The notes: a model not told the origin generated them from the sequence alone. A stretch of DNA of 64,000 bases from Cladosporium sp. IMV 00045 (GCA_001931905.2 MSJI02000910.1:17481-81480); one strand, 5' to 3'. Positions 21,798-33,454 are shown, numbered from the stretch's first letter. Numbers and translations are program-made.

Positions 21798-22394
21798 GCT
21801 GCCGTGTGTGCTGGGTTTGATGACTTGGGTTGGTGTCAAGTGTCAGATGTAAGACAGCAAAGACACCCCAGCCTCGCCGTGCGATGTGGAAGCCAGGTGC
21901 TCGTGGATACCATGCAAAGCTGTCTCAATCAGGTGTTGTCAGCCAAATAAAAGTACTCTCGAGATGTCGTATTTTACAGTAAAGACCTCCCTCAGCTTCG
22001 CCGTGCCTTCTTGAAGCAAGACACTCATGAATATCAGGCTGAGGTATCCCAGTCAGGTGATGTCAGCCAGATGGAAGTACATCGCAAGTGCTTGCATGAG
22101 GCCGCCGCCCCAAGGCGCAGCCTAGCCGCTCGCTTATATCGTCGTGCATGAAGCTGGACCCGCGCCATGCAGAACCTCCAACCAATCGATCAGACGAGTG
22201 GCTGTCTAAGCCTTGCTGTACACGGCGGCAGACAAGCTGAGCCTTGTATGTGCAGAGAAGTGAGAGATGGTATATAGTGGGCGCAGCGCCTCTTCAGTCG
22301 CCAGCATTATATATGAACTGCAAGCATTGTGATCGGTGGAATGTATTAGCACGATTTATTAGTTCAAGTTGCAAGCATCTCACAAGAAAACATA
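21798..22394. promoter_or_regulatory. Divergent promoter between the NLR and HeLo genes
   Basis: 597 bp between the two start codons on opposite strands, so both promoters lie here. It contains an imperfect 87-bp direct repeat (21870-21956 and 21994-22080). No transcription-factor site could be assigned from sequence alone. Confidence 0.6.
21870..22080. repeat. Imperfect 87-bp direct repeat in the NLR/HeLo promoter
   Basis: Two copies at 21870-21956 and 21994-22080, offset 124 bp. Both start with AGC[C/T]TCGCCGTGC and end with CAGGTG.TGTCAGCCA then AAGTAC. About two thirds of positions agree by eye. Many differences are transitions, which would fit ageing or repeat-induced point mutation, but this was not counted rigorously. 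Confidence 0.7.
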
Positions 22395-23392
22395 ATGGCC
22401 GAGCTAGCCATCGGTGCCGTCGGTCTTATTGCGCTCGAAAGCACGGTAAGTTGAAGCTATCTGTATCGTCCAGACCTAACGCAGCGCATGGCTGATAATC
22501 CTCCAGGTGGACAGCTTCTTCACAAAGGCTTCGACATGGAGGCACTACGGCAAAGACTTCGAGCAACACGCCCTTTCGCTCGACTTGGCAAGCATTGCCT
22601 ACAAGAGATGGAGGAAAAGTGTCAGGCTTATGGATGGCACCGCCGATGCACATGTCGCGGAAATGACAGTCGCTTCTGAGGAAGAAGCCTCTACTGTCGT
22701 GAGGCTCCTGGGAACCATCCAACTGGCCTTTCGGAATGCCGAGAAGACCATGGAGCGGTACGCTGGTGATGAATCGGCGGTGGTGCCAAACGCAACATCA
22801 AGTGATCTTGCTGCCAGAGTAGATGCTGTGAACAAAGCTCGCCAGTCCAACGCGAACGCCTTCCAAAAAGCGCGTTGGGTCTTCCGCGATGCAAAGTCTT
22901 TCAAGGAGCTTGCAGAGTAAGACATCATTCGTCGAACGTACCCAGGAAAGCCGCGAGCTAACGTATTCCAGAACTGTATCGCGCAATGTTGAAGGCTTGA
23001 CCAAAGTCTTTCCACCAGCAATCCAAAAGATCCAAGAGCAGCTGGCCGCAGTGGACCTTCAGGACATAGTCCCACCCGGCTCTGCCGCTACAAACTCAGG
23101 AGTGCTCACAGCGGAGAAGCGCGATCTGGCTCAAGTCCGCGACGTTGTCGCCAGCATTGACCCAATACTGCAGCAAGTGGCGGATGAGCAGATTCCGCAG
23201 GTCGGCCGTAGACACCTGTACGATCGAAACGTCGCCGAACAAAACGCTAGGGCCTACTACGGCGATGAGATTTATGGGCAAGATGACCCGAGCAGAGTTG
23301 GCAGTGTGTACACGAATAGTGTGGTCCGTGGACATGCTCGTGCCCAGTATGGAGACAGAGTTAATCCGCAGAGTAGTTTTTGGGATGATTAA
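22395..23392 (+). CDS. HET-S-like HeLo-domain protein with C-terminal amyloid repeats
   Basis: Putative membrane-disrupting cell-death effector of the HET-S/HeLo family. Exons 22395-22445, 22507-22916 and 22972-23392 join to 293 aa, close to the 289 aa of Podospora HET-s/HET-S. The HeLo domain spans about 1-225: a hydrophobic first helix (MAELAIGAVGLIALES, encoded mostly by exon 1), then a helical body with YGKDFEQHALSLDLASIAYK resembling HeLo helix 2-3. The last 62 residues carry two repeats about 30 residues apart, R1 starting at Tyr237 and R2 at Tyr267, and the chain ends FWDD, the same kind of aromatic end as the HET-s prion domain. Family knowledge: the tail folds as a beta-solenoid when templated, releasing the first helix into the membrane. 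Here it lies divergently next to an NLR with a matching motif. Whether it is toxic (S type) or inhibitory (s type) cannot be read from sequence. Confidence 0.9.
23219..23389 (+). other. Two HRAM amyloid repeats (R1, R2) of the HeLo protein
   Basis: R1 is YDRNVAEQNARAYYGD (about 237-252) and R2 is YTNSVVRGHARAQYGD (about 267-282), separated by a Gly/Asp/Pro/Ser linker and followed by a C-terminal FWDD. Spacing and order correspond to the two pseudo-repeats of the HET-s beta-solenoid, each expected to form one winding. Confidence 0.82.
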
Positions 23393-24983
23393 GGGAGGTA
23401 GGTCCCTGTTGGCTCGGCGGATACTTGTTGGCGGGTCATCAAGCAGGTGCCATGAATGAGATGGCTGTTCCGAAAGACTCTTGGTATTTTTTTTGTTGCC
23501 CCTTCATCTGCTCTGGATGTAAGATTGGGAACTAGACGGCGTAGTATCATTGTGTGTATCAAGGATTTGTGGACGCCGAGTCCTCCATTTGAAACTCCTT
23601 TGAAAGGACCACTTCCATGACGGAATATGCGCGAGCACCTCGAGATCCAGCGATAGCCATCACTGCAATGGCAATATTAATCAGGTGCTGTGACCAAATG
23701 GGGATACACAGTCATGCCATGTGGCCGACCACCGAGGCAAGTGAGGTAAGAGGCACCGATTGGGCTGCACAAGCTGGAATGCTGCGATGCAACGCCAGGC
23801 TCCTCGGGCAACGTCGAGCTGAGCAATGGATGTACCTGTCGTCAGTGGTGGTGAGATCCAAGTTACTCAGCGGCCTTTCCTTTGTCCGTCGTGTCGGAAG
23901 GAAAAGAGGACGACCCTATTTCATGGGTGCCCTCTTATAGATTATTGCGGGGCGAAAGCCGAAGGAAAGCCCTCCGCGCGCACGATCGGCCTCTTTGCCA
24001 GCCGAAGCCAGCAAAGCCCAAGCAAGTGGGAGCGAACTGCTGGCCCGAACCTCTGTCTGCCCGTGCAGGTGGTGAGATGTAATTAGGCGATTGGCTTGCT
24101 CGTGCACCTCCTTTCGCCCTGTCATTCATCCGTTGAGGTAGACATGTACCGTCATGTACACAGTAGCTGTGCCTTGTTGCATGAAGATGTCGCTTTCTAG
24201 CTGGGTAGATCTCACGCTGCTGCTACCGGTGAGCTGGGAGGGGCATCAATTGCGCCGATGGCTGCCGGAGGGCTGCCCCAGCTGTATACCCGAGCTGAGC
24301 CCAAGGGTGTCTCTCACATGTATTGGGTGTGGACTGACTGCGATCATGCTGGGGAGATGTTACTGGTATTGACTAGGACTTCACAAGTGGCCGTGTTATC
24401 ATAAGAGATCTGCTCTATTCATCAATTATCGATTATCCCTACTTCCCCGTCGAACCGAATATCCACAGCGCCAGTGGCCCGGAACGAGCTCGCCTGCATG
24501 GACGCTAGCAATCCCCAAGGCGCTGCCCGCATCTGTGCTCGATGCTGTCTCTCGCTCTCTCTGTTGGCCTGCGCGCTGCCTGCACTTAGTAGTTAGCTAT
24601 ACTGCCACTACTACCACGACCGCCATACACCCTACCACCTACTACCCTGACGTGCCCTATACCCTTGCCACGACTCTACACGACTCATTATCTAATCCCA
24701 CTCTCCACCAACGCTTCACCGCAACTACCTACCTTAATCTCCCTCGGCCGGCCGAAACACCTTCTCATTCTCGCCCCAGCTACGTCTACACCCACCACCG
24801 GCTGCAAAGCGGGCATAGCGAAACCCGCCACATACTCACCGGACCGCGTCGGACGACCATTGATGGGACCCAGCTAGCACTTTTGCGCCTCTCTCCCTCC
24901 TCGCCCACCGTGGCACGCCGCCCGATACCTTCGACGTCTTTTCATTCAGTCCCCGCCAGCCGTGCTGGCAAGCTTGCGAGAGC
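23393..24983. other. Intergenic region upstream of adenylate cyclase
   Basis: About 1.6 kb. The right part (24.4-24.98 kb) is rich in CT and AC tracts and looks like a long leader of the cyclase gene. Short frames at 23.6-24.4 kb have no recognisable domain and are not called. Confidence 0.45.
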
Positions 24984-27900
24984 ATGACGCTGCGCGGCAA
25001 ACTCCACATTGGACACAACGCAAGCAGCAATCCTCCTTCGAGCAACCCCACCAGCAACCCTGCCACCGGCCCAGCGAGCAGCGACAACATTCCGCAAAAT
25101 CAATACCAGCAGCGCCATGGCTCTGCTGAGAGTTATCGGTCCACGGACACGGTGAGGGGACCTGGCGTGTCGGCTGTGGATGCGAAAGCGGCGAAAGGAA
25201 CTGGCTTTGGGAAGTTGAAGGGCCAGAAGTCTGGGTAGGTCATATCGTTGGAAATATCCTTTGTTGCGCACTCATGCGGGCGTCGCAATTTGTCGAGGTG
25301 GTTGTGTCCTCTCATCTCAGATCGGGTGGCACGCACGAAACCTCACAGCGTTGTGCAAGCTCACCCGACGCTTGGCTGCAGATTTTGTTCTGCGCGGCTT
25401 CTTGCATGCGCGCATAGCCACTCCATAGTTTGCAGAGCGACAATACTGACATCCGCATGCGCAGATTCGACAACGAAACTGCCGTCTCGCCGGGCAGCCT
25501 GCCTCAAAAACCACAACCGAACCAATCTAGCGCCGACATCGCGCCATGGGACGACGGCGGCCCTTCGCCTATGGAGCAGCCCATGGATAGATACCAGAGC
25601 GAGTTTCCCATACACCATGGCTCAACCAGCACGCCTGCGATCAACCGACATCCTCCCACCTCCAGTGCGATCCCTCCCTGGGCGACAGGCAAACATGACG
25701 GAAGGCAAATGGCCACTTCCGTATTTGACGGATACTTCGCGCATTCAAACGAGAACCTAGGCCAGGTCTCACCAGGCTGCGCTCCACTAGGCGGAATGGG
25801 ATTCCCAGGAGACGGCGAAGACAGACGGCCTTCAATAGCCAGCGCGACCACGATATCGTCACAAGGTTCAAAAGGAAGCATGGGTGGCAAGTTTCAGAAA
25901 AAGCTCCAAGGTTTCTTTGGCGAAGAGTTCGCCAATGAGTCGTCCAGCAGGACAGGAGGATACGGCAGTAGGCAAAACTCGGAGACGAGCTCGTTGAAGA
26001 ACTCCATCCCAGGATTCGCTTCGGGAGGTGGCCCACGGAACAGGAACAACTCCATGAACGATGCTATGCTGAGAGGTAGCGGGCCTCCGAGCCCTACGAG
26101 CTCACGTCCGCGGACACCGGCGCCTGCGCCAAGTAGTGAGGTGACGCCGTGGGTGTACCAAGATACCCAGGTAAGTGTGAAGATGCTTAGAGGTTGAGGA
26201 CGATTGTCCTTTGGAGAATGTCCGGGCTAATAGTTTGGCAGGAAGCGCCCAACCAGAGCAACAGCCAACCATCACAAGCCGAATCTAGCAACAGCGGTCG
26301 ATCACATAAAGCCTCGATTGGTGGACATAGGCTACACCTGCCAGGACACAGGCACAATCGAAGTAACGACGAAAAACAAACCGGGGGTTTTGGCTTTCCT
26401 CTGAGAGCTTCTACAAGTCGTGACCAAACTGCAAATCCCCTGCGACAAGGTTCTACTATGGGCTCAACACTGAATTTGAGGAGCCGTGCAACAAGCCCGT
26501 CGCCGAGCATTAAGAGTGCGCAAAGCCGCGATAATAGCATTGCACAGCGGTCACCCAGTGGACGAGAGCCAAAGCGATCGATTGTGGATCGCATAACAGG
26601 CAGACACAAGCGAGAGAAGGGCGCGCCTGAAGCACTGGGCTCTTCAGCATCTACGACCTCGCTACAAAGTCAGCAACAGTCCCAACGGCCTAACAAGACA
26701 CGCATGGATACAGCCTCCGTATCTCGACCATCAGCACGCCCTATCGAGGGCCCCAATGGCACATCGGCGTCGCAGAAACAGTCACGGTTGCCATTCGGAA
26801 AGCGGCGGGGTGAGACGAGCTCTGAGTCGAAGCAAGCCAAAGATCCAAATGCACATGAGACGGGAGGGGCGGCACTATGGGATCTGGACACAGATTTGAA
26901 CAACATGGAGGGTATCATTGATCGACGGCAACCGCCCATGACACCCCCAGCAAGTGAAATCTACACGGGATTCCCAGGCGAGCAGCAGACCCAGAAGGAA
27001 CAGCAAAAGGAGGAGGCGGGCGCCTGGGACGCACCAGATAGTTGGGCCGTCAAACGAAAAACCGATGAGAACGTCGAACGCTTACGAGAGATCGACGAAG
27101 ACGGCAACATGCCTGGTGATGAAGATCCTGGTCCAATGTACTTCATGCGAATCTTCAGAGCGGATAGCACATTTGCTGTCATATCAGCAAGCCTTAACAC
27201 AACCGCGGCGGAGCTGATCTCCATGATGGCGAAGAAGACCTTCCTCCAAGACGAGCTCGACAACTATCAGATCGTTATGCGCAAACAAGATACAAGTCGG
27301 CAGCTGGAGGCTGGTGAGAGGCCGCTCGTAATGCAGAAGCGGCTGCTAGAGCAGGCTGGATATCACGAAAACGACAAGCTCGAAGATCTTGGACGTGAGG
27401 ACCATGGATACCTCTGTCGATTCACTTTCTTGCCGGCCAAGATGAGCGGCTATTCCAGCTTGGAGCGCGATCCTGGTTTCAACAAGATGCAGCGCTTCAA
27501 CCACATTGACCTGTCCGGGCGCAACCTCGTCACCATCCCAATTGCGCTGTACCAAAAGGCCACCGAGATTATCACACTTAACCTCTCACGAAACTTGAAG
27601 CTTGACATTCCCAAAGACTTCATTCAGAGCTGTACGCAGCTTCGAGAGATCAAGTATACAAGTAATGAGGCCTGGCGGATACCTCAGAGTTTGCCGCTCG
27701 CTCTCAAATTGACAATGCTGGATATCTCCAACAACAGACTGGAGCAACTGGAGCATGCGGAGTTGTTCAAGCTGTCAGGTCTCGTCAGCTTGAAGCTCTC
27801 GAACAACATCCTAAACACCATCCCACAATACTTTGATCGATTTGGCGCCCTGCGGAGTCTCAATCTTTCATCAAACAACCTCAATGAATTCCCCGAAGCT

Positions 27901-30900
27901 CTGCGTGAGCTTGCTACGCTCGTGGACTTGGACGTGAGTTTCAACTCTATCTCTGACCTGGGCGACATCAGCAATTTTACGAACCTCGAAAGACTGTGGG
28001 CTACGAACAACCTACTCGCTGGCCCGCTTCACGGGTCATTTGCCAACCTCACAAATCTCAAGGAGATTGATGCGCGCTTCAATGGTATCAACAACATGGA
28101 TATCGTGTCTCAACTGCCTAAGTTGGAGATGCTTATGCTTGGACACAACTCCATCTCCGCCTTCGAGGGATCCTTCTCGAGACTGAAAGTCTTATATCTC
28201 AACCACAACCCCGTGACGCGCTTTGACCTCAACTCTCCCGTACCAACGCTTTCTGTGCTTAATCTGGCTTCGGCGAAACTTTCACAACTACCTGACGCAT
28301 TGTTTATGAAGATGTCGAACCTTACGAAGCTTACGATCAGCAAAAATCACTTTGTCTCGCTTTCACCGCATTTCGGCAATTTATCAAAACTGGAGTATCT
28401 AAGCATCGCAAAGAATGAGCTCAATCGGATGCCAGCAGAGGTCGGTAGGTTGACCGAGCTGAGATATCTCGATGTGCGTGAAAACAACTTGGACCGCCTG
28501 CCGCCAGAGATCTGGTTCGCGAAGCGCCTCGAAACACTGAACCTGTCTTCCAACGTACTCAGCGAGTTCCCGAAGCCGGGTAACCCGCTACCTGCGCTGC
28601 CAGAATCAGCAGGTACAACGCCTCAACAGACTCCTAGCATGGGCTCTAGTCAAGAGTTTGAAGATGTGGGCAAGTTGGAGGACTTCGCTCTGCGACGTCC
28701 GAGCCAGGCGTCGGGAATGCTCAGTGTGTCTAGCTCGCCGGGAGCAGCTTCTCGAAAGGGCTCTGTCGTCTCGCACTCCTCCCAGAAGATGGGCGGCATT
28801 GGTCGGACTAATACTGCGGCCAGCATGCAAACCATGACACCTCAGAACAGAAAGGACTCGACGCTTTCTAGTAAATTGGCGGCTACGTTTTCGACTTCGT
28901 TGAGGCACTTGTTTCTTGCAGACAACAGACTTGAAGACGATGTGTTCAACGAGCTGGTCTTGCTTCCTGAGCTGAGGATTCTTAATCTCTCTTACAACCA
29001 GCTTTACGATATTCCGCCTCGCACCATCAAGCGTTGGACGCACCTCACAGAGCTGTACTTGTCGGGCAACGACCTCTCTTCCTTGCCGACAGAGGATCTT
29101 GAGGAGGGCTCTTCGCTCAAAGTCCTGCACATCAACAGCAATAAGTTCCAAGTCCTACCAGCTGAGCTGGGTAAAGTGCAGAAGCTTGCAATCCTTGACG
29201 TTGGTAGCAACATGCTCAAGTATAACGTGTCCAACTGGCCTTACGACTGGAATTGGAATTGGAATCACCAACTCCGATACCTCAACCTGTCCGGCAACAA
29301 ACGCCTCGAGATCAAGCAGACGCCCAACGCCGCGAATGGGCGTGAGTCTAGGGACCTCACGGACTTCTCTTCGCTGGTCAACTTGCGCATTCTTGGTCTC
29401 ATGGACGTGACGTTGACGATCCCCTCAATCCCGGACCAAGCACCAGACCGCCGTATTAGAACGGCAGGCTCAGTGATCGGGACTAGTATGCCCTATGGTA
29501 TGGCCGATACTCTGGGACGCAATGAGCACCTCTCCACCCTCGACATGGTCGTGCCTCGCTTCCGAGGACATGAAGCCGAAACACTCATCGGTCTTTTCGA
29601 CGGACAGTCTCTCTCCTCGGGCGGAAGTCGTGTAGCCAAGTACCTTCACGAGAAGTTCAAGCACGTCTTCAGCGAGGAGTTGGAAAAGATCAAGTCTGGC
29701 GAAACTCCCGTCGATGCGCTCAGGCGAACCTACCTGGGTCTGAACAAAGACCTCGCCACGGCTGCCATGCAAGCCATCAATGAGAGGGAACACCCTGGCA
29801 GCGCGCTCGTCCACCGAGGTAGCGTCTCGGGTCCTGAACTGGGAGATGACGACATGACCAGCGGTAGTGTCGCTACGGTCATGTACCTCCACGGGATGGA
29901 GCTGTTCATGTCGAACGTGGGCGATGCTCAGGCGTTGCTGATTCAATCTGAGGGCGGACATCGTGTCATCACTCGCAAGCACGACCCTGCAGAGTCGCTC
30001 GAGAGGCAACGCATTCGCGAGGCGGGTGGCTATGTTTCCAGACAGGGCAAGCTCAACGACCAGCTGGATGTCTCAAGGGCATTTGGGTTTGTGCAACTCA
30101 CGCCTTGTGTGATTGCTGCACCGCACGTTGTTCAGGTCACTCTCAAGGAGTCCGATGAGATGATTCTGCTGGCTTCGCGTGAACTGTGGGACTACCTGAC
30201 GCCAGACTTCGCGGTCGATGTTGCGCGTTCAGAGCGTGGCGATCTGATGCGTGCGGCTCAGAAGCTGAGAGATCTCGCCATCGCTTTTGGCGCGACAGGA
30301 AAGATCATGGTCATGATGATCGGCATCACGGACCTGAGGAAGCGCGAGCGCGCAAAGGTCCGCACGCACAGCATGAGCATGGGTCCCTCCGGCTCGCCAC
30401 CGCTCGACTACTTCAGTGCTGGTCGCAAAGGCAAGCGTGGCAGGGAGAACGTCGGCGACTCCAAACTCGCCCGTCTCGACCAGGAAGTCGACGCCCCCGT
30501 TGGCGATGTCACCTTGGTGTTCACCGACATCAAGAACTCGACCATCCTCTGGGAAACATACCCCATCGCCATGCGCTCTGCCATCCGCATGCACAACGAA
30601 GTCATGCGCCGTCATCTCCGTATCATCGGTGGATACGAAGTCAAGACCGAAGGTGACGCTTTCATGGTCGCCTTCCCAACCGTCACCAGCGCACTGCTGT
30701 GGTGTTTCACCATCCAGTCTCAACTCCTCGAAGTCCAGTGGCCGCAGGAGATTCTCTCCTCAGTCCACGGCGACGAAGTCCAAGACGCCGACGGCAACGT
30801 CATCTTCCGCGGCCTCAGCGTCCGCATGGGAATCCACTGGGGTCAACCCGTGTGCGAGGTCGACCCAGTGACAAAACGCATGGACTACTTCGGCCCCATG

Positions 30901-31734
30901 GTCAACCGCGCCGCACGTATTGAGGGAGTCGCGGACGGCGGCCAAATCTGCGTGTCCTCCGACTTCATCGCCGAAGTGCAACGCCTGCTCGAATCCCACA
31001 TCGAAACCGACCGCACCAACTCCACCGGCAGCGAAGAGACCATGTCCGACGACCTCCTCTCCGAAGCCATCCGTCGCGAACTCCGCTCTCTCTCCTCTCA
31101 AGGCTTCGAAGTGAAAGACCTCGGCCAGCGAACCTTGAAGGGCCTCGAAAACCCAGAATACATCTACCTCATGTACCCACACAGCCTGGCGTCGCGCCTG
31201 CTCGTGCAGCAGCAAAAAGCCGAGGCGGAAGCGCGCTCCAACGCCGAGAAGGACCAGCTCACGTCCCGCCAGCGCGGTCAGCCGCTTACCGTCGATACGC
31301 AGAATGTCTGGGATTTGTGGAACGTCAGCTTGCGCCTTGAGATGCTCTGTTCCAGTTTGGAGAGTACCGGTGTGACGAGCCTCAAACCGCCCGAGACCGC
31401 GCTGCTGGAGCGCATGAAGCAGCGCGAGGGCGAGGTGACGGATCGCTTCTTGGTCAATTTCGTGGAGCATCAGATTAGTAGGATTGAGGTAAGTCATCAC
31501 CGTCACGATCACTATCATTGTGTGTTTTGTTGTGAACGGGAAATGCTGACCGAGTCTTCTTCCTTCCAGACTTGCATCTCCACCCTAGCAATCCGCAACA
31601 TGGTCCGGCCCTTCAAGAACGGCATGCTCGAGCAGGCGTGCCCGATGCACGATATTCTCACCGATGTCGCCAGTCAGCTGGGTGAGTTGAAGGAGTTGAG
31701 ACGCCAGGCGGACTTTGAGATGGCGCCTTCTTGA
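24984..31734 (+). CDS. Adenylate cyclase, Ras-associating, LRR, PP2C-like
   Basis: Makes cAMP from ATP, upstream of protein kinase A; peripheral membrane enzyme controlled by Ras and G-protein signals. Exons 24984-25234, 25438-26170, 26242-31488 and 31570-31734 give 2131 aa, normal for filamentous fungi. Order: Ser/Pro-rich disordered N-terminus (to about 620); Ras-association domain (about 625-715, begins GPMYFMRIFRADSTF); about twenty leucine-rich repeats (about 750-1350) interrupted by a Ser-rich insert near 1120-1210; a PP2C-like domain (about 1425-1695) lacking several metal ligands; class III cyclase catalytic domain (about 1750-1975) with metal-binding Asp1757 in VFTDIKNST and Asp1800 in KTEGDAFMVAF, and the NRAARIEGVADGGQI stretch; C-terminal helical tail. 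The first-exon splice uses an AGAG acceptor at 25434-25437; only the second AG keeps the frame. Known as CYR1/CYAA/UAC1 in other fungi. Confidence 0.95.
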
Positions 31735-31869
31735 TTTTTTTTTTTTTTTCTTGATTTTCCTGAGGGAAGGTCCACCTTTTTTTTATGCCTTTTTTCTTGG
31801 TTTTGAATCTTTCGCGCGTCTTTTTGTTTTATTCTGATTTGTGTGACGAATGCTTCGCGAAGCCTGGCG

Positions 31870-31906
31870 TTTTTTTTTTTTTTTTTTTTTTTTTTTTTGG
31901 GGGGGG
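31870..31906. repeat. T29G8 homopolymer tract
   Basis: 29 consecutive T followed by 8 G, about 135 bp after the adenylate cyclase stop codon. The length is probably unreliable in the assembly. A captured poly(A) tail of a retrotransposed element (read on the minus strand) is an alternative, but no element body was recognised. Confidence 0.85.
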
Positions 31907-32399
31907 ACGGGATATCCTTGGATGAGGGGTTGGATGAAATTGGGTGGGAAAGGAAAGGCTATCTAATTATTGGCTTTCTTTCTTTGGTCGCTTTTCCTTG
32001 ACGCGCTATGGGGTTATGAGAGTTTTTCTCCTTATCGAGGAATAAATGATCTGGCGTGGGAGTGGAAGTTGGATAGCGTTCTGATTACTTGAGCTCTTTG
32101 GGCTTCTGTATTGATTATTTCGTGTGATGAGGATGAAAGAGGGGAAGTGAGGTTTATTTATTTGTTGCTTTGATGCCATTTGAGAAGTCTGTTTTGGATT
32201 TCCAAGTCGTCTTGAATGAGAACGAGGAGAATTGCAAACCCATTCCTCTCTTGCTTGTACTTCATGAAGTTGGGTTTCATTGGGGTCATTGGTACGTCTT
32301 TATTCCTCCCTTTTCTTCTGTGAGGTATGTATCTTGAGGCACGCGTCTTCGTGTCACCTTCGATGTACGCCTCCCGGATCGTCTGCCGTGCGAAGGAGA

Positions 32400-33110
32400 T
32401 TTCATGATCTCAGAGGTAGTTGATATCAACCATCTCGTTGGAGGTGAGAGTAGCTGCATGAGTACATCGTTTTTGAGTACCGAGACGCTGAACTGAGCGG
32501 CAACAGAAGGGATCCTGGTTGCGGGAAGCGTCGCGATCGTCGCGATCGTCGTGGCCATTCCAGGCACTACGATTGTAGCGACGGCCATAGCTACCCTCGG
32601 AGTCATCCCGGTACATGTCGAAGAGTATCCAGATGTATCATAGTCTGTGTGCTTGCCAAGTCTCACATGATCCTGTGGCGGCTCGAACTTTGCAATGCAG
32701 AACGCCTCGATGGTGATTCTTGCGTGGAATTGCTCCAACGGATATACCGAAAGGTAGGAGCTGCTGTCCTCAGTCGTGGAGTTTGAATTTCCGTTCGCTG
32801 TTGAGAGAGAGCATCCTTCATGTGGCCTCGAGATCGCGCGTCAGAAACGCCCAGCACCAGGTTAATACGGTCTCGACCTCCTTTGTCAACGACGGTGCCG
32901 TCGAAATGTCGAACAACGAAGCTGTCACCCAAAGCGCTCCCATCGCCAATGGAGTCGATCCAATCACCGCAATGCATGCGATATGGGAATGCGATCTCCA
33001 GTCGTGGAAGTAGAAACCTAGTTGTTGTTTGAGGGAGTCAGTTTGTTGCCATTGGGCGGCGGTTTCGAATTGGTCGGCAGTTGCTGACTTTAGGGCTAAG
33101 AGTGCTCATT
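32400..33110 (-). pseudogene. Possible degraded coding region, family unknown
   Basis: Several minus-strand stretches look coding by composition but lie in different frames and are broken by stops: one near 33.09-32.83 kb including QFETAAQWQQTDSLKQQLG and FYFHDWRSHSHIA, an overlapping one (32977-32663) with DSFVVRHFDGTVVDKGGRD, one near 32738-32600 with EQFHARITIEAFCIAKFEPP, and one ending near 32410 with SNEMVDINYL. No single ATG-to-stop model with plausible introns connects them. It could also be a multi-exon gene I cannot resolve, or chance. Function unknown. Confidence 0.25.
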
Positions 33111-33454
33111 CGAAGAGGTCTATCACCATGGCCCAAGGCCTCTTTGTGAGCAATGAACAGCCGTTCCGGGTTGGAGGTTGTTGTTGTATATAGCAGGAGA
33201 ATGCTTCGATTCGTGTCCGGATGACTCTTCTTTTCGTTGATCCAAACCAGTCATGGTGAATCGATCGATAGAAGGTAACTTAGACCCTGTCAAGCCAATC
33301 TCAAGTGACTCTCCATAGACCCATGGAGCATTTCCAAAAAGTCGATCCGGGTATGTAAAAGAAAATCATATCGTCGCATTATGGGTATCATAACAACAAA
33401 ACGCCAAACCAAGTCCGCCATCCCCCAACATCCCATCAATTCCTCCAAACTCCT

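Larger units (their letters stand above)
31735..33454. other. Intergenic region with homopolymer tract and possible gene remnant
   Basis: Begins with the cyclase 3' UTR: several T runs, a 12-bp palindrome (GCTTCGCGAAGC, 31852-31863) and a T29G8 tract. On the minus strand 32.3-33.1 kb shows protein-like segments in shifting frames (see the separate entry). The rest shows nothing clear. Confidence 0.5.

Noticed and set aside
23617..23940. 107-codon frame between the HeLo and cyclase genes
   Set aside because: No similarity to known proteins, no conserved motif, and surrounding frames are equally open.
30229..31518. Minus-strand frames opposite the cyclase catalytic domain
   Set aside because: The plus strand encodes a fully recognisable cyclase domain; the antisense frames only reflect codon bias.
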